This document shows positions 22,554 to 33,775 of a stretch of 64,000 nt of DNA, piece after piece (position 1 is the first letter of the stretch; every line of letters begins with the position of its first letter). The DNA is taken from NCBI GenBank assembly GCA_020310875.1, contig CM035421.1, positions 77,001-141,000 on the forward strand. The letters are read 5' to 3'. Both the position numbers and the translations under genes were made by a program. The notes under the pieces were generated by a model. The model did no database searches, was not told the DNA's origin, and was given only the letters and a program-made list of their open reading frames with translations. Origin of the DNA: Ceratopteris richardii (Eukaryota; Streptophyta; Polypodiopsida; Polypodiales; Pteridaceae).

Positions 22554-23114
22554 CTAACCCAAGATCTCCCAGTCTTCCGTCGCATGCATTTCATAGGGTC
22601 TAGGGTTACAAACCTCAGTTGGAATGCCGTTAGGGAAGTCAAGCGGTATCACTCGCTTCTGTTCTAAGGTTCCAATCTGTAAGGAGCCTTGTCTAAGATT
22701 TAAGTCCACTGAGTGATCGTATAGCCAATCTTGGCCAAGGATTAGGGGTTCTATCAGGTCGTCATCATGGCACACTAGTAGCTTCGCTGTCATGGTCACT
22801 TCCTTAATGAGGATAGGAAGGTCCACCTCACCCATGCAAGGGGTTTCCATGCCTCCTAGCCCTATGAGGTATGCCTCAATTGGCTGCATTTCTATTCCTG
22901 AATCCTTATAGTGGGACCATCTAATCGCACTAGTCGCAGCACCTGAGTCAATTAAAGCCCTGAGCTCTTGGCAAGGGTTGTCGTGCTCTAGCCTGACTGT
23001 AATGAATGGTCTCCTGTCCACTATACTAGGATGAGTGGTTGACTTTACTTGACACATGGCCATGGGATATCTGGGTGTAGTTTCCAGATGGTTATAATGT
23101 TCTCTCCCTAGTCC
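22554..23114 (-). pseudogene. Second retropepsin-like domain of G2
   Basis: In frame with integrase through TAA at 23115-23117. It has HPSIVDRRPFITVRL, then RALIDSGAATSAI (catalytic DSGA), AYLIGLGGMETPCMGEV, and LILGQDWLYDHSVDLNL, the retropepsin closing motif. It is clearly homologous to G1 9935-10262 and distinct from protease 1 of the same element, which has ILDSGAGVAIAT and MILG. Integrase normally ends gypsy pol, so a protease fold 3' of it is unusual. It could be a captured second copy that processes the third ORF product (inference). Confidence 0.82.
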
Positions 23115-25142
23115 TTATCTTCTTAACTTCATGCGTTTAATGCGTTCTATTGCTTCTGCCTGAGCTTCCGCTCGTATTCTATTTTCTTCCTCCTTACGCT
23201 TCTTTGCCAACGTGAGTCGTCTAAGCATATCCTCAGTAAGAGGTTCCTGATATAGCTTGACTCTACAGCCACTAATATAATTAGGCATTACGTCTCCTTC
23301 TAAGGTGGCTAACTGTACTGCTCCACTTGTTGAGAGTTTGTTAATGATCATAGGTCCATAACCTCGCTTTTCTAACTTACGTGTGTGTTGCTTTAGCGTA
23401 TATACTAGAACTAAATCTCCTTCTTTTAGGCCTTTATCTTTCACATGTGCATCAAAATATGCTTTCTGTCGCTTCTTCGCTGCATATATTCCTGCTGCTG
23501 CCTTTAGCCTGGTTTCTCCTAGTCGTTCCAAGTCCATTATTCTTGCTGATAATTCATGGCCGGTCCACTGATGTTCTTGTGCAACCTTAAGGGTCGGTAT
23601 CAAGAAGTCCAAAGGAAGCACAGCATTCTGACCAAAAACCATCTGAAAGGGAGTTGCATTGAGTACGGTCTTGTAGGCCACTCGATATGCCCAAACAGCG
23701 TGGTGTAACTGTTTGTCCCAATCTGAACGTTTGTTGTTCACGAGTTTCGTCAGTACGTTACAAAGGATCTTATTAGTGCTTTCAGCCTGACCATTGGCCT
23801 GAGGATGATATGGTGCAGATTTCTTGTGAATCACCATAAAATCCTGTAACAAATATTCAATGACTTGGTTTAGAAAGTGAGTTCCTCGATCGCTCACTAA
23901 CTCTATAGGCAATCCATATCTTGTAAAGACATCTTCAAATAAGAATTTTGCAGTTGTGTGTGCATCATTCTTTTTTGTGGCTTTTGCCTCTACCCATTTG
24001 GTAAGATAATCCATCGCGACAATAATGTATTCAGCATGTGTACCTTTTGCAGGGGGGTTAATGGGTCCTACAAAGTCTTTACCCCACTTTGAAAATGCAC
24101 GTCCGCCCATCATGGGTTTCAATGGCATTTCATCTCTGCGAGTAGGAAACTGAGTTCTTTGGCACACATCACATCTCTTTACATAGGTATGAGCATCCAT
24201 GTGAAGAGTGGGCCACCATAATCCTGCAAAGAGGATGGCTTTGATTATCCTATCGGGTCCAAAATGACCTCCTGCAACACCTTGGTGTGCAGTCTCTAGT
24301 ATGCTCAAATAATCGCTCTCATGAATACATTGTCTTAGATATCCATCTCGTCCTCTTTTGTATAGGTTATCGCCAATAAGTGAATAATCTTGAGCTTCCT
24401 GCTCTAGACTGCGTTGTCGTGCTAAAGTCATTCCTTGAGGGAATGTCTTCGTCCTCAAGTATGTCACTAATTGTTCACTCCAGTCTGGTGTGAGAGACAC
24501 GTGATATAGTGTAGCATGCTCTACTGGTGGTCTTTCACAACAAGCATGGCATTCTTTACACAACTTGTAGACCTCTGCCTCCATCGAAGGCCAATATACT
24601 CCTAATCTATGCAGAGTCTGTAATGTTCGATGTTTCGAATGATGTTGCTTTAATGCACCTATGTGTGCTAATAGCAACCAATTTGCATGTTCTGATTCAT
24701 CTACACAACAAGCAAGAATCTTTTGATTATCCTGTTTATATATGCTTCCTGCTATGATTTGATATCTCTGAGACTTGGTAATCTCTCCTTCTTCGATCTT
24801 TATCCTAGGATTCTTGGGTCCATACGTGAGAATAGGGACTATAGGCTTAGCCCATTCTGGTGCTATCTCAAGATTAAACAAGTATGCATCTGGTAGATCA
24901 TCCGCTACTCCTTGAGGAGCTTCTCCTGAGGTTAATCTTGAAAGGTGGTCAGCTCTAAGATGTGTCTTTCCTTTCCTGACTACCACTTCAAAATCATACT
25001 CCATGAGTAATAGGAACCAACGTATTAGTCGTCCTGTATTACATGGTTTGTTGACTAGGTACAATAGGGCTTGATGATCTGTAAAGAACTTGAATTTGTT
25101 GGCCAACAAGTAGTGCCTAAACTTCTTTACCGCGTAGATCAT
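23115..25142 (-). pseudogene. RNase H-integrase part of G2 pol
   Basis: A 675-codon open stretch. The RNase H C-terminal part (FFTDHQALLYLVNKP) comes first. Integrase follows with its HHCC domain (HQGVAGGHFGPDR, VKRCDVCQRTQ), D-D-E core (WGKDFVGP, ELVSDRGTHF, NGQAESTNK) and C-terminal domain (KRGYGPMIINK). All catalytic residues are present. It is joined to the upstream RT by a single-base frameshift at about 25139-25145, where REGLG is followed by MIYAVKKF in another frame. It ends at TAA 23115-23117, after which the frame stays open into the second protease. Confidence 0.92.
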
Positions 25143-27211
25143 CCTAATCCCTCTCGTTCCGTAGTGGTGTAATTTCTTTCTGCTGCGTTCAATTGTCTGC
25201 TAGCATAAGCTATGGGGAGATCTATGTTACCTTCATTTGTGGGTTGTGCTAACACACATCCTATGGCGTAATTGGATGCATCCACATGTACATGGAATGG
25301 CTTACTCCAATCCGGGGTTGTCAATATAGGTGCTGAGCACAAGCGTCGTTTGAGTTCATTGAATGAATTTTCACATTCATCTATCCATTCAAAGTTGGTT
25401 AAAAGAGAGTACAAAGGCTTGGCTATTATTGCATACATGTGTATGAATCTCCTATAATATCTGCAATGACCCATAAATGCTTGTACCTCTTTGATGTTCG
25501 TCGGCCTAGGTAGATCTGCAATTACTTTTACTTTTTCCTCATCCGTAGAGATTCCATTTTTTGACACAATGTGTCCTAGAATTTTGCCTTGTCTGACCAT
25601 GAAAACGCATTTTTCTGGGTTCAAACAAACCTGATATTCTCGACATTTGTCAAATATTTGTCTTAACTCTGGGATATGTGTCTGTCTTACATTTGAATGT
25701 GCACATAAGTCATCGACATAAACTTCCAAACTCTTGCGTAAGAATTCCTTGAAAACATGACACATGAGTCGCTGGAAAGTGGCGGGTGCATTTGTTAAGC
25801 CGAATGGCATCACACGAAATGCAAATATGCCCCATTCAGTGGCAAAAGCCGTCTTGTGTTGGTCCTCTGGAGCAATGGCTACTTGATTATAACCTGAGAA
25901 TCCATCAAGGAAGCTGTAAACTTCCTTGCCTGTAACTCTTTCCAATAGATGTTCTGTGATAGGAAGAGGATAATTGTCTCTAATTGTGGCGGCATTAACT
26001 TTTTTAAGGTTAATACACACACGCAATTTTCCATTCTTCTTGGGCACAACCACAATAGGGGATACCCATTCAGTATGCTCAATCTCGTAAATGAATCCTG
26101 CTTCTATCAGCCGGTCTATCTCCTCTTTAATCTTCGCAGCGTAGTTATCATTGTACGTGTAAGGTTTTTGTTTCGTAGGTTTTGCATCTGGATTCATAGG
26201 TATTCTATGAGAACATATATCTGGATCTACTCCTTTCAAATCTTTGTAACTCCAAGCGAACACATCTCTATATTCGCGCAATAGGGCAACTAATTCTTCT
26301 TCTTCTTCCTTCGTCAAATCATGCCCTATGTATGTACATTTTTCTTCTTCTCCTTCTATAGCTACTATTATTTTCTTGGTTTTATCTCGGTTATCATATA
26401 CTTGTCCGTCATTTGCCTTCCTATTAGGCATTCGTACCATGATTCTTTTATCTTCGATTTCATATTTCTTGAAATTCTCGGGTACTTCAAATAAAGATTC
26501 TGCTTTTTCTGACATGGTTTCTTTTTTCTTTCTTTTCTTGCCTTCACTTTTGCTAGTCACTTGAGTGGCTATTCTCACGTCATTCATAATTTCCTCGTGT
26601 CTCTGAGGGTGTGTCTCTACTTCATAAAAATATTCTTCTTCTGATGCAAAGGGTGAGTCCATGATAATTGATTCTAAATCAAAATCGCTTGCATCCTCAA
26701 ATGCATCAGTGTTAGGTTCACACTCTTCTAAAATTGCATCGCACATTATTGGCTCTATCGTAAAAACTGAAATGTCATAGCCATCCTCGTCACAGTGGGG
26801 TGTCCATTGTTCTTCATTGATGGCTACATCCATGGTTGCTAGGATTTCTGCCCAACCATGGGGTTCAAACTCTTCGTCAGGGAATACTACAGGCGCGTAA
26901 GCTGGGCCTTGAAGAGTTCGTGGATGTTGTTCTGCACCTAAGGTCCTAGCTTCTAATCTTTCTTCCTCTTGTTTTGCTACCTTACACATCCATAAATGAG
27001 TATCCTCATGCAACCAAGAAGGATCTGATTCTAATGAGTGCACGGATTCCGTCTCTACTGGTGTCTTATGGATGGTATTCCATTGTATTGGGGGTACATC
27101 TCTATGTGAATAGTCTTTAAGGTTGACTTTGGTAGTCACTCCTAAATGTTGCAAGTACAAAGAATTAGTTCCCCAATCTTGTACAATTTGCAACTGACGC
27201 ATGAATGGTCA
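25143..27211 (-). pseudogene. Linker, RT and RNase H start of G2 pol
   Basis: A 687-codon open stretch. The acidic linker (27202 to about 26450; HEDTHLWMCKVAKQEE, NEEQWTPHCDEDGYDI, LFEVPENFKKYE) is followed by RT: GFIYEIEHTEWVSPIVVVPK, FGLTNAPATFQ, and YVDDLCAH (YVDD at 25709-25720), all intact. RNase H begins with FHVHVDASNYAIGCVLAQ. The upstream TGA at 27209-27211 sits between MILG and PFMRQLQIVQDW; G1 has an arginine codon there, so it is a secondary nonsense change. Confidence 0.92.
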
Positions 27212-28072
27212 TCCCAATATCATCTCATAAGCATGGTTTTTTGCAAAGTCACAAATGGCGAAAGTATGCTCAAATTCTACACCACAAGTGGTGAGAGATA
27301 TGCCTTCTAGTAAGCCTAATGGTTTTTCTATGTGTCCGTCAGCCATTTGTAGCTTCATCCTGGTGGGTCTTAATGTTGGCTTACCCCAATGTTTCCATAA
27401 AGCGGTGGTAGCTATGGCTACTCCGGCTCCTGAATCTAAGATGGCTTTCGTGGTGTAGCCCTGATGGGTTATTGGAAGATAAGTGTTACCTTCCTCTCCT
27501 TCGCTTACATCTCCAATCTTTTCTACGGGTATCTCTGGTACCTTATTTTGTGATCCTATTTGTGAGGGAGTAGTAGCAAGCTCAGGGAATTGATTTGGTA
27601 CATGTTTCCACAATTCTGGTTTTACCTTCAACAACTCCTCTAGAGTGAGATTACACTGTACTTTAGTGTTCTTGATCACTTCCGTGTTTCTAGGGATTAT
27701 TGATTCTTCATTCCTCACTATTATCGTGGGTGCTCTCATACTAATAGACTTTGCTTCCCAAGGTCCTGTGAACTGAGGTAATTCTTGTAAAGAATTAGAT
27801 TCAAAGCCTGTGTGTTCACTCAGTTGTTCTTCCTCTACATCATCGTAAATAGAGGGGATATCTTGGGGAAATTGCTCCTGCAAGTCATCTATTTCTTGAA
27901 TAGGACGATGGGTTCCTTGTTCTTTTCTCCATTTCTCTTCTTGGATTTCTCTCAAAAATTCATGTGAGTACCTATGTATGGACGACAATTTGTCTTGAAT
28001 TTCTGTATTGGGTACTTGAGACAGGGATGGTGCATTATTTTCCTGTGTCTCTGGGACAATAGGGTTCCTACA
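27212..28072 (-). pseudogene. Protease 1 of G2
   Basis: The usual retropepsin between gag and RT. It has GEEGNTYLPITHQGYTTKA, then ILDSGAGVAIAT (DSG at 27429-27437) and a closing AYEMILG motif. The N-terminal stretch 27600-28072 is the gag-protease spacer (EFLREIQEEKW, VPNQFPELATT). It is in frame with gag through TAG at 28073-28075 and with RT through TGA at 27209-27211. Confidence 0.88.
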
Positions 28073-31000
28073 CTAATCCTTTTTCTCTTTGCTCTCTATC
28101 AAGTATTCTAGCCTCTCCATTAGTCCTTGAAAGTGTAATTCCGGTTTTGCCATGTTATTCCAATTAAGATATCTAGAGGCTTCGAACAAAGCTTGTGCTA
28201 ATTCTACCATCTTCATGCAAAGTTTAGTTCTCTCAATTTCTAGATCAGCTCGAGGGTAGTTTTTACTCATTTCAGCTACTTGAGGTCCCTCCTTTAATCT
28301 AGCCTGATATGCACGAAACATCATGTCTAGATTTTCTGGTATGGGTTCCGCTAAAACTGATCCTGATTTCTGAGCTAGATTCTCTTGATTCAAGTCCTGT
28401 GAAGTCAATTCTAGGATTTTAGCTCTAGATTCCTTTAAACTTCCTTCCAACTCAGTTATCTTTTTACTCCATTTTCTCTTAATTCTTTCTCTAGAATCTT
28501 TCCAAGATTTTGTCTTTTTACTGCTAGATTCTGCAACTTCACTACTTCCAGCTACTTTCCCTTGATTAAGCTGTTGGTTCTGTAAGAGCGTCTGGGCTCT
28601 TGTGATAGCTTGAATAGGCACGTATGTAGGGTTGGATCCATCTGCGTTATTTACAATACCTATCACGTTGATCGGTGTCACATTGGAAGCATTAACAGGG
28701 TTCTTAGGACAATCTTTGATTATGTGCTCTTTGCCACAATCGGCACAAATGCCTTGGATGTTATAGTATTGTGATTGTCCTGTTATCGGAGGATGTGGAC
28801 AATCCTTTATGAAGTGATCTCCTTCGCACCTAAAGCATGGTCCTCTAGGGCCCTGTGGTCTCTGTTGTCTTACTTGGGGCCGTGGATCTGGGTTTGTGTA
28901 CATCACATTAGCATAATCCGGCTCCCAACTAGGTTCCACTGGTGGACTATCGTAATGATATGTCTCCACGTGTTATGGTGACTCCGTGTAATATGCGGGT
29001 GGACTATCTACATGCGTAGAGTCAAAAATGTTTGAGTTCGGGTCACTCTCTGTGATCAAAGGTGAAGAAGGCACTAAGGCCCTACTTAGGTTCTCTTCTG
29101 TAGCAGCATATTTGACTGAGATGACATTCGCTGGTGGGGGTGGCTGCTGAGCTAAGACGGGTTGAGGTCTCTGTTGAGCCTGGTATGGCTAGTTCTGAGG
29201 AGGCCTATAGTAATAAGGCTGAGCATTGTATTGGCCTTGATACCTACCTGGTTGTGTGTATGCTTGCGGGTAGTTTTGTCTCATGGTCTGTTTGTTGTAT
29301 GGGCAGTCCTGAGCCGTATGATTCGTGTATCTTCTCTCAATTGTACAGTATTGGCCACTAGGGTTGGCTTGTGGTTGTGGTGCATTGGGACACACATTTG
29401 CCATATGATCACCACCACAGGTGTAACAACGCTTGTTCATTAGTACCCTAGGTTTACTAGAAACTCCTAGTTTCTGGGCCACTTTTTCTGCTAGGTCTTC
29501 TATCGAGTTAGACAATTTTGTGGATGCTAGAGATGAACAGTCTGAGTCCTTATAGACCTTTGAGAGTTCCAACTCGTCTCCTAAGTTGTCCTCAATGTCT
29601 ATACAAATTCTTACACATTGCTCTAGCGTTCTGGGTTCTTTTAGGTACACATAGGAGCGTAGTTTAGAACTCAACAAGCCATCTAGAAACAATGACACTT
29701 GCTTGGCCTGTGAGGGTAGCTCTTGCATTGGACATCGTTCAACATATTGTCTAAACCTACGTCCTGCCAGTCTAACTGTTTCCTGAGGGGTCTGTTTAAA
29801 GCTATGAATCAACAAAGACGTGTCATGTCTAATCCCACTTTTAGAGAATTCAGTGATGAAGGACTCTAAAAAGTGATGGATGTCTCTAAATTGCCTTTGT
29901 TGCAACGGTTGGAACCAAGTTAAAGTTGTATTCTTTAACGTTAGTCCAAATGCGTTGTATTGCGTGAACATGTCTTCAACTTGTTCTGCTCTTAGTACTT
30001 GCTTGAATTCTGCGACATGGTCATAGGGATCTCCTGTCCCATCAAAATAATTCTTCATTGATTTTACTAATTGAGTGGGTCTTAACATTCTTGCATGTTC
30101 ACGTGGTCTAGGTAGAGGAAAATCATCTCTACCACCTGGTATTCCATGATCTCTTTGTCTATCCGTTCTATTAGTGTCCGTGGTTGTTTTATCTCTCCCT
30201 ATGGGATGAGTGAAGCTTACTTCGGGTCTTTCTTTATTTTTCTCTCTTTGATTTCCATGGGCTGAGGATGTTCCTGCCCCTTGTTGGCTTGTATTCATGT
30301 TTGTTCTAGATAGAGGGAATACTAATTCACCTCTCCATGTGTATGTGTTTTTAGCGTGGTCAGGCACCACAAAGACTCTTTCTGAAGTCTCATCTAGGTA
30401 TACAACCTTTCCAGGTGTATCCGGGTCCTTGAACTCGTATATCGTGATGATACCTACCTCACTAAGTAGTTATGTCTTGTATCTCCAAAAGGCTTCATCA
30501 GTTTCTTTATTTACAAACAACTCTATGCTTCTGTTGTCCTGAGGGATCCATTCCGGGATTAGTACTCGTGTCAGTACAGATTTCCCTCTAGGTGTTCTAG
30601 GCTCTTCTAATGGTTCTTTTCCTTGAGATTTAGCTTCCGTCTCTAATTGAATTACGCCAAACTCATTCGTATTGTTTGGCTGCGTACTTAATATGTACAT
30701 TGTTCCTTCCTTGTCTATGTACGCGTCTCTCTCGAATTTCACCACTGGACGTTCCAATCCAATGGGTTGATCGGGGTTGTGCATTTGCACCACTTGCCTT
30801 CGCAAACCATCCTCATAGATGCGAGCACCTAATCGGTTGGTTCGGAGAAACTCTAGTTGAGTCCTATAGGGTCCTTCTGGTTTTTCTAAATAGGCTACAT
30901 TCGACCCTTCTTCTGGTCTTTCTGTGCTAAATGCCATTTCTGAATCACTCGTGTCTGAGTTCTCGTAGGGGTAACTAGTGTTCAATTGTTGAGCCCACGA

Positions 31001-31087
31001 TCGTGCAGTAGTTCTTACACTTGCCTCTGATGATCTAAGGCTTCGTCGGTCTGACTTACCTATATGTTTGCCCGATCTAAGGTTCAT
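28073..31087 (-). pseudogene. gag of G2 with N-terminal extension
   Basis: The start is taken at ATG 31087 (MNLRSGKHIGK); an in-frame TGA lies just upstream near 31130. The N-terminal extension (31087 to about 30300) has no known domain. The capsid-like retrotransposon gag domain is at about 30090-29560: FDGTGDPYDHVAEFKQVL, TLTWFQPLQQRQF, LIHSFKQTPQETVRLAGRRF. CCHC knuckles are CYTCGGDHMANVC (about 29400-29440), CFRCEGDHFIKDC and CADCGKEHIIKDC (about 28700-28840). In-frame stops are TAA 30470-30472, TAG 29189-29191, TAA 28973-28975 and TAG 28073-28075. Several zinc knuckles rather than one is notable. Confidence 0.88.
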
Positions 31088-33110
31088 TAATTTTGTTCCT
31101 TGCACACTCAGTACACGCTCAGATCGTCAATGATTCTTTGTTATTACTTTCTTGATTCTTTTTAGATTTCTTTAGATTCTTGTCTTAATGTATGCGTCAG
31201 GAATTCGACTTTCTGTGGTACTTTGAGTTCTCGTTCCGTCAGACTTATGTTCTTTCCTTTAGGTTTTCGTGTCACGCACCTTTATCTTTAGTCTTGGACT
31301 TGATAAATTTAATTCTCTTGAACTTGAGGCGTTCCTATCGTCTTGAATCCACAATGCTACCGTTTACCCTAAGCTAAGAATTGACTGAGGGGGTTGAGTA
31401 ATCTTCCAACCTCGAGTCAGCTTTTCTGGTTGCTCTGATGCCCAAGAAGCCGCGCTTCCCAAGCTTTATGCCCCTTCTGCCTTACTTTGGTTGCCTTTGA
31501 TTGCCCTTGCTAGACCTAGAAAAATCCAATATTAGACCAATTCATAGTTGGATGATCAAGCACTTGAGTATATACACCTTTTAAGTCCCTTCCCTTTTGC
31601 CCAACTTTTTAATGCTTGCCCCCGTGCTTTCTAGTCCCAAACTGGGTCAACCTCAAAATAGCTTATCTAAAAATAGACGTATCCTTTAAGAAAAAACAAT
31701 TGAGGTCACGTAGTACTCGTAGAGAGCTTTCTAATGAGCTATTAAGCTCAAAAAACGGACTTCGGATGAAAAAGTTATGACCATTCAGGCCCTGGGGGGT
31801 AAAAACTGACAAACAGGTGTTTCTCCAAATATGAGCTAAGGGGTCTCCTATGAGTCCAATCACCCAAAAATTTCCCAAAAATAGCCCCAAAATTGGCCAA
31901 AAAATGAAACCCTAAAATTTGCGATAGGGGTGCACAATCGCGATGGTCTGAGATGATCGCGATGGTCTGGGACCGTCGCGATGGCGTGAAGATGAACAAT
32001 CACGATGGCGTGATGCGCGAACCATCGCGATGGTCTGAAGTGCACGGTCGCGATGGTCCAAATGTGAGCAATCGCGATGGCGTGAATGTGAACCGTCGCG
32101 ATGGCGTGGCACAATCGCGATGGTCGGATGGAGCAAACTGTCGCGATGGTGTGAAATGGATGATCGCGATGGCGTGAATGTGAACCGTCGCGATGGCTCG
32201 ATCAGGCGGACAATCGCGATGGCGTAAATGTGAACCGTCGCGATGGCTCGATCAGGCGGACAATCGCGATGCCGTCAGTCAACGGTCAACGTGCACAATC
32301 GCGATGGTCCAAAGTGAACCGTCGCGATGGTCACAGATGCGATGGCTTGAGCCAATCGCGATGGTCAGGGCGCGATGGCTTGAGCCAATCGCGATGGTCC
32401 AAAATTTGAGTTGTCGCGATGGTCTGAGATGATCGCGATGGTCCAACTTGCCACGTGGCACCGTCGGCGCGATGGCGTGAGCCAATCGCGATGGTGTGGG
32501 GTCAACCGAACAGTCGCGATGGTCCGCGAACCGTCGTGATGGCGTGAGACCGTCGCGATGGTCCGGCCGAGCCGTCGCGATGGCGTGAGCCTATCGCGAT
32601 GGTGTGACACAATTGCAATGGTCTGAGACCGTCGCAATGGTCCACCAAAGTATGATTTTTTGCAATGCAAGTATGGATTCCTAGAGGTGCAAGTGTGCTC
32701 TACACGCTGGTGTGGTCGCCTTCTTCAAATTCCGAACTTTGCAGACCATCGCGATGGTCTGACACAGTCGGAAATTTCTGACAGAAATTGAGAATTTTAC
32801 CTTTTCCAAGCTTTCCTGATGCACTAGAGCTCTGTACCTGCAAGAAAACTCAAGAAAACAAAAGTACACACAAGCACAAAAGCTCTCTCTCACTCTCTCG
32901 CATGCACAAATGAGGGGAAATGAGGAGAATGGGTGGATATGGTGAATTTTCTGATTTTTTTGGAGATGAAGATGATGATGCGGTGATGAAGATGGAGTGC
33001 GGGGGAGGTGAAAAACACTAAAAACTAAGTACAAACAACAACAAAAACTGAAATTTTTACAACGCTACTTCTTGCTATACTATTACCATCACACATTCGT
33101 CCTAGACTCG
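31088..33110 (-). other. 5' leader of G2
   Basis: About 2 kb between the PBS and gag. It is apparently non-coding apart from chance frames created by the motif array at 31925-32770. The portion next to gag (31090-31920) shows nothing recognisable. The portion next to the PBS (32780-33110) has pyrimidine- and purine-rich tracts. Such long leaders often carry packaging and dimerisation signals in LTR elements (general knowledge; not shown here). Confidence 0.6.
31925..32770. repeat. Array of about 33 TCGCGATGG motifs in the G2 leader
   Basis: The core TCGCGATGG recurs about every 20-25 bp from 31938 to 32645, with one outlier near 32750. All copies are in the same orientation, preceded by CAA, ACCG or GAG-type spacers and followed by TCTGA, CGTGA or TCCAA. 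A 50-bp higher-order unit is tandemly doubled (starts 32165 and 32215). Variants such as CACGATGG, TCGTGATGG and TTGCAATGG cluster near the ends. TCGCGA is a self-complementary hexamer. Confidence 0.9.
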
Positions 33111-33129
33111 ATCCCCGGCAACGGCGCCA
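33111..33129 (-). other. Primer binding site of G2 (tRNA-Asp)
   Basis: The minus strand reads TGGCGCCGTTGCCGGGGAT, matching the 3' end of plant tRNA-Asp. A 7-nt spacer (33130-33136) separates it from the inner edge of the 5' LTR. Confidence 0.9.
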
Positions 33130-33136
33130 AATTTGG

Positions 33137-33775
33137 TGTTGCTCTAGCACAATGGTGAGAACCACGTTAAGAAGCTCCACCTCCTTAATGTCAATCCGCG
33201 GAAGAGATAGGAGTGATATGAAGATCGTGAATGTGAGATGAAGTGAGAGTGAAGGTGAGAAGCATAGAAATGCACACACACATACACACACACTACGAAG
33301 AGACAAGCAAGGCACAATGGAAGGTGAGAAATCAACTCTATTACTCAAGAACACTATTACAAGCTCAAAAGAACTCTAACCTCAAACAAGCTAACCTCAA
33401 AAAGGAGCTCTCTAGCTCTTTTTATAGTTTCTAGACTAGTTTTGAGCGGTTTCACATCTAGTGACCGACATAGTTAAAAATTAGGTCCTAGATGCTATTT
33501 GGAAGGGTAAACGGTGTCTAAAAATAACGAAAATTGATACGCTCATTCTACCTAAGCTCCTCAAGCTCGAGGACTCCTCGGCTTGCACAAAATGGAGCTA
33601 GAAATTAAGAAAAGGGTTTTTCTATGTTACATATGTTACAATAGTGATAAAAATCACTGTTGGAGGTTTTTGAAAAGTATTTCTAAAACATGATTCTTTG
33701 AAAAAAGATTTGACTGGATCCCTGCTCCGTCGTTACATGCTTCCGCGTCTTCTATGCCTCTGGCTGCTTCCAACA
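33137..33775 (-). repeat. 5' LTR of G2
   Basis: 639 bp, TGTTGCTCTAGC to CTTCCAACA on the plus strand, paired with 16305-16943 (7 mismatches). On the outer side it is flanked by CTTGT at 33776-33780, the second copy of the target duplication. Confidence 0.95.
33418..33426 (-). promoter_or_regulatory. TATA box in the G2 5' LTR
   Basis: The minus strand reads TATAAAAAG within AACTATAAAAAGAGC. It is conserved in position in the 3' LTR (16586-16594) and in the G1 LTR (7663-7671), which supports it as the LTR promoter. Confidence 0.65.

Larger units (their letters stand above)
16305..33775 (-). mobile_element. Complete gypsy element G2 (17.5 kb)
   Basis: Minus-strand Ty3/gypsy element, 17471 bp. 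It has two 639-bp LTRs, TSD CTTGT at 16300-16304 and 33776-33780, a tRNA-Asp PBS and a PPT. Order in transcription direction: leader with motif array, gag, protease 1, RT, RNase H, integrase, second protease, W-V-P-K region, large third ORF, 3' LTR. The tRNA-Asp primer and long 3' coding region suggest the Tat/Athila branch (inference). I count 7 LTR differences (1.1%). Eleven in-frame stops and one frameshift inactivate it. Confidence 0.95.

Noticed and set aside
31860..32670. Open frames with His-Arg-Asp and Thr-Ile-Ala repeats on both strands
   Set aside because: They arise from the TCGCGATGG array being open in several frames; there is no start context or homology, and composition follows the repeat.
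31925..32770. CRISPR-like array
   Set aside because: Short, imperfect 9-bp repeats with variable spacers in a plant retrotransposon leader; no cas genes and eukaryotic context.
32681..33034. 117-codon minus-strand frame in the G2 leader
   Set aside because: Low-complexity His/Pro/Ser-rich composition, no homology in G1 or G3, lies between PBS and the motif array.
33109..33130. tRNA gene fragment
   Set aside because: Only the 3' end complement of tRNA-Asp is present, positioned as a primer binding site; no cloverleaf.
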